A DNA stretch of 7,422 bases. Origin: an uncultured Novosphingobium sp. Lineage in GTDB: Bacteria; Pseudomonadota; Alphaproteobacteria; Sphingomonadales; Sphingomonadaceae. A program made the position numbers and the translations under genes. Below are positions 5,519-7,422 of this stretch, piece by piece. The notes beneath the pieces are model-generated. The model had not been told where the DNA came from, made no database searches, and was given only the letters and a program-made list of their open reading frames with translations. Position 1 is the stretch's first letter, and the number at the start of each line of letters is the position of its first letter. Location of the stretch: NCBI GenBank assembly GCA_937860195.1, contig CALMBN010000305.1, positions 1 through 7,422 of the forward strand, in the 5' to 3' direction.

Positions 5519-6372
5519 GCCCACTCTGCCACAGGCGGCAAGCTCATCAGGATTGCGTCAACATTGCCGCCAGTCTTGAGACCGAACAGCGTTCCGCGAT
5601 CATAGACCAGATTGAATTCGGCATAGCGGCCGCGCCATTCGAGCTGGCGGGCCTTGTCTTGCGGGGTGAATGCCGTGTCCAATCGGCGCCGAACCAGTTT
5701 GGGAAACACGTCGAGGAACGCCTCTCCAACATCGCGGGTGAAGGCGAAGTTGGCTTCGAACGCAGCTTCGTCACCGCAATCAAGGTGATCGTAGAAGATC
5801 CCGCCAACCCCGCGGTGCACGCCCCGGTGCGGAATGAAGAAATAGTCATCGGCCCACTTTTTGAACCGGTCGTAATAATCAGCCCCGTGGGCATCGCAGG
5901 CGGCCTTGAAGGTCGCGTGGAACTCTGCCGTATCGGTGTCATAGGGAATCGGCGGATTGAGATCGCCGCCGCCGCCAAACCACGCCTTGCTCGTCGTCAA
6001 AAAGCGCGTGTTCATGTGAACGGCGGGGACATGCGGGTTGGCCATATGCGCGACGAGGCTGATCCCGGTCGCGGTGAAACCAGGATTGTCTGCTCCCGCG
6101 CCGTGGATTGTCTGCGCAAATTCGGGCGCAAATGTGCCGTAAACGGTCGAGACATTGACCCCGACCTTTTCGAACACCCGCCCTTTCATCAGTCCGCGGG
6201 TGCCGCCGCCGGGATCGGAGTTCCCGTCTTCTTCGCGGTGCCAACTGGCATAGTCGAACTTGGCCGCGCTGCCGGCTTCGGCTTCGATATTCTCAAATTC
6301 GGCGCAGATCCGGTCGCGCAGGCTTTCGAACCAGGCACGGGCACGGGCGGTTTGGGCAGTCCAGTCTTGCAT
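5515..6372 (-). CDS. hemF: oxygen-dependent coproporphyrinogen III oxidase
   Basis: A 285-residue cytosolic enzyme that converts coproporphyrinogen III to protoporphyrinogen IX by two oxidative decarboxylations using O2, late in heme synthesis. The family hallmarks are all present: GGGTRGLMKGRVFEKVGVN near 55-73, the conserved block VAHMANPHVPAVHMNTRFL (107-125) holding the conserved histidines, WFGGGGDLNPPIPY (131-144), the signature KKWADDYFFIPHRGVHRGVGG (171-191, the usual WC being WA), then IFYDHLD, and the C-terminal RGRYAEFNLVYDRGTLFGLKTGGN. Length is close to the roughly 300 residues of E. coli HemF. The start at 6372 has AAGGGA five bases upstream. The gene is divergent from the PdeM-like gene across 44 bp and ends inside the stop of the convergent small secreted-protein gene. 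An oxygen-using HemF points to aerobic heme synthesis. Confidence 0.97.
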   Translation of the reverse strand: MQDWTAQTARARAWFESLRDRICAEFENIEAEAGSAAKFDYASWHREEDGNSDPGGGTRGLMKGRVFEKVGVNVSTVYGTFAPEFAQTIHGAGADNPGFTATGISLVAHMANPHVPAVHMNTRFLTTSKAWFGGGGDLNPPIPYDTDTAEFHATFKAACDAHGADYYDRFKKWADDYFFIPHRGVHRGVGGIFYDHLDCGDEAAFEANFAFTRDVGEAFLDVFPKLVRRRLDTAFTPQDKARQLEWRGRYAEFNLVYDRGTLFGLKTGGNVDAILMSLPPVAEWA

Positions 6373-6379
6373 TCGCGTC

Positions 6380-6409
6380 CCTTGCCAAGCCGCAGGGCAT
6401 CGGGCAAGG
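6380..6409. promoter_or_regulatory. palindrome carrying both ribosome binding sites of a divergent gene pair
   Basis: CCTTGCC (6380-6386) and GGCAAGG (6403-6409) are perfect 7-bp inverted copies within the 44-bp gap between the hemF and PdeM-like start codons. The left arm read on the minus strand supplies AAGGGA for hemF, and the right arm supplies AAGGA for the plus-strand gene. The symmetry may come simply from two similar ribosome binding sites, or may also be a regulator site. No room remains in the gap for two full promoters. Confidence 0.45.
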
Positions 6410-6416
6410 AAAAGTC

Positions 6417-7088
6417 ATGGTTCCCTTTTCGTTCGCAGGTGAGGAAATGGTGTTGGCACTAGGGCAGTCGCTCTATTGGCCGCGCGAACAAGCCTTGCTG
6501 GTGGCCGACCTGCATTTGGAAAAGGCCAGTTATTATGCCCGCTTTGGCCAGATGTTGCCGCCCTATGACAGCCGGGAGACCCTGGGCCGGGTGGCCGAAG
6601 CGGTGCGGCAGACGGGTGCGCGGCGGGTGTACTGCCTGGGCGACAATTTTCACGATGCCGCCGGGGCCGCTCGGCTCGAGCAGCACGCCGCCGGAATGCT
6701 TGATGCGTTGACCCGCGTGACCGACTGGGTCTGGATTGCGGGCAATCACGATCTGGGGCACGTTCCGTCGGGCACGGCTGTCGAAGAGCTGCAAGTGCAC
6801 GGGATCGTGCTGCGGCATGAAGCTTTGCCGGGTGAGGCGCGGCCGGAGCTGTCAGGCCATTTTCACCCCAGGCTGCGGATATCGCTGCGTGGGCGTTCGG
6901 TGGTGCGGCCTTGTGCAGTGGCCACGGCAAGCAAGCTGATCCTGCCCGCCTTTGGCGCACTGACAGGCGGAATGGATGCCGCCGACCCGGCAATCATCGC
7001 CGCGCTGCAACCGGCCCGATCCGCCCTCGCCTTGCTGGGGGTACAGGGCAAGCTGATCCAATATCCGCTGTGGCAGGCCGCTGCGTGA
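6417..7088 (+). CDS. pdeM: PdeM-like metallophosphoesterase
   Basis: A 223-residue protein of the calcineurin-like phosphoesterase superfamily. It resembles the ligase-associated DNA damage response endonuclease PdeM, which is usually found with an LHR-type helicase, an exonuclease and an ATP-dependent DNA ligase. The metal-binding motifs come in the right order: LLVADLHLEK (D31, H33), CLGDNFHD (D76, N77), IAGNHD (N110, H111, D112) and SGHFHP (H148, H150). It has no signal peptide, so it should be cytosolic. The C-terminal part, KLILPAFGALTGGMDA, is typical of PdeM. The start at 6417 has AAGGA six bases upstream. None of the usual ligase, helicase or exonuclease partners is in this window, so the DNA-repair role rests on family resemblance alone; another phosphodiesterase activity is possible. 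Confidence 0.88.
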   Translation: MVPFSFAGEEMVLALGQSLYWPREQALLVADLHLEKASYYARFGQMLPPYDSRETLGRVAEAVRQTGARRVYCLGDNFHDAAGAARLEQHAAGMLDALTRVTDWVWIAGNHDLGHVPSGTAVEELQVHGIVLRHEALPGEARPELSGHFHPRLRISLRGRSVVRPCAVATASKLILPAFGALTGGMDAADPAIIAALQPARSALALLGVQGKLIQYPLWQAAA

Positions 7089-7108
7089 ATTTAACGACAG
7101 CAGCCGGA

Positions 7109-7136
7109 CCAGTCCCGCCATGGGACGGCGCATTTT
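7109..7136 (+). terminator. weak terminator candidate after pdeM
   Basis: GTCCC (7112-7116) and GGGAC (7122-7126) form a 5-bp stem with a 5-nt loop, extendable by CC/GG (7109-7110, 7127-7128) across a bulged A. TTTT follows at 7133-7136. The gap of several bases between stem and T-run makes this a poor Rho-independent terminator. Its position 21 bases after the pdeM stop is suggestive. Confidence 0.3.
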
Positions 7137-7178
7137 CCGTAGTTGCAGCAATCACTTGTTCGCCGCAGACGCGTGAAC

Positions 7179-7352
7179 ATGTTCGTGCGCATCCTATCGA
7201 CTCTGTTCATCGCGGCCTTGGCAGCAGGGCCAGCGCTGGCCCAATCGGGCGGCGTTGCCGTGCCCGAGCCGTCAACCATGGCGCTGTTCGGGTTGGGAGC
7301 AATCGGGGTCCTGGTCGGTCGCCGTTTGTCCTCACGCCGTCCTGACGAGTGA
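7179..7352 (+). CDS. PEP-CTERM mini-protein (57 residues)
   Basis: A very small exported protein made of a Sec signal peptide (MFVRILSTLFIAALAAGPALA, likely cleavage after residue 21), six linker residues (QSGGVA), and a complete PEP-CTERM sorting signal: VPEP at 28-31, a hydrophobic segment STMALFGLGAIGVLVG and then the basic RRLSSRR. PEP-CTERM proteins are normally recognised and cut by exosortase and delivered to the surface or exopolysaccharide layer, but here almost nothing would remain as a mature domain. The motif is the general PEP-CTERM type, not the PEPxxWA variant common in sphingomonads. The start at 7179 is chosen because the signal peptide begins there; GTG at 7173 or TTG at 7143 are in frame. 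No clear ribosome binding site is visible. No exosortase gene lies in the window. Confidence 0.75.
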   Translation: MFVRILSTLFIAALAAGPALAQSGGVAVPEPSTMALFGLGAIGVLVGRRLSSRRPDE

Positions 7353-7400
7353 TCACGCCATCTTGACCTGATCTACGCTGCGCCGCATTGCAGGCGTGAT
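7352..7400. repeat. 8-bp inverted repeat after the PEP-CTERM gene
   Basis: ATCACGCC (7352-7359) and GGCGTGAT (7393-7400) are perfect inverted copies 33 bp apart. The left arm begins on the last base of the PEP-CTERM stop codon and the right arm runs into a possible start codon at 7399. There is no T-run after it, so it is not a normal terminator. A TTGACC hexamer at 7363-7368 lies between the arms, so an operator around a promoter is conceivable. Confidence 0.35.
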
Positions 7401-7422
7401 GGATCTCCTGTCCCGCCTTGCC
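7399..7422 (+). CDS. possible start of a further gene, cut by the window end
   Basis: An ATG at 7399 opens eight codons (MDLLSRLA) to the last base of the window, with CAGG about 5-8 bases upstream and a TTGACC hexamer at 7363-7368. This fits a gene start, but eight codons do not allow a family to be named, and it may be chance. Confidence 0.25.

Noticed and set aside
5659..6462. 267-codon plus-strand frame opposite hemF
   Set aside because: It is antisense to a well-recognised hemF gene, overlaps the pdeM start and shows no domain. Long shadow frames are expected in GC-rich DNA.
7157..7184. GTTC/GAAC sequences near the PEP-CTERM start (palindrome GAACATGTTC) as an SOS/LexA box
   Set aside because: The alphaproteobacterial LexA site is a direct repeat GTTC-N7-GTTC. 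The spacing and orientation here do not match, and a 10-bp palindrome at one start codon can be chance.

Overview
The window is GC-rich and reads as chromosomal DNA of an alphaproteobacterium, most likely a sphingomonad (Sphingomonadales, e.g. Erythrobacter, Novosphingobium or Sphingomonas relatives). The reasons are the divergent secreted cyclophilin, the alphaproteobacterial-type single Rsh enzyme, the PdeM-type phosphoesterase and the PEP-CTERM mini-protein. The assignment comes from protein resemblance only and was not checked against a database. Eight complete genes cover most of the window, with one tRNA and possibly the first codons of a ninth protein. No stretch longer than 300 bases lacks a gene.

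Left part (1-1900): a tRNA-Ser(GGA) on the minus strand stands back to back with a secreted cyclophilin-type peptidyl-prolyl isomerase on the plus strand. A small DUF1905 gene follows. The whole gap on each side of it is filled by a palindromic, MITE/REP-like element of about 150-175 bp. The two elements have related ends and a related core in the same orientation.

Middle (1900-4970, minus strand): a gene for a small secreted protein, then a terminator-like hairpin, then the bifunctional (p)ppGpp synthetase/hydrolase gene (rsh/spoT type), whose stop overlaps the start of a VOC/glyoxalase-family gene by one base. The rsh start codon lies inside a perfect 7-bp inverted repeat with the ribosome binding site in its loop. 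Together with the upstream hairpin this suggests control of the stringent-response enzyme at its mRNA leader.

Right part (5000-7422): a small secreted protein gene that may be read from a leaderless transcript converges on hemF (oxygen-dependent coproporphyrinogen III oxidase), the two genes sharing a CTAG as both stop codons. hemF is divergent from a PdeM-like metallophosphoesterase gene, with only 44 bp between the start codons. A 57-residue PEP-CTERM protein follows, which is almost only signal peptide plus sorting signal. The window ends just inside what may be another reading frame.

Most genes are housekeeping. The points most worth a second look are the paired repeat elements around DUF1905, the rsh leader, the PEP-CTERM mini-protein and the very compact divergent and convergent junctions around hemF. 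I did not see a clear new multi-gene system.
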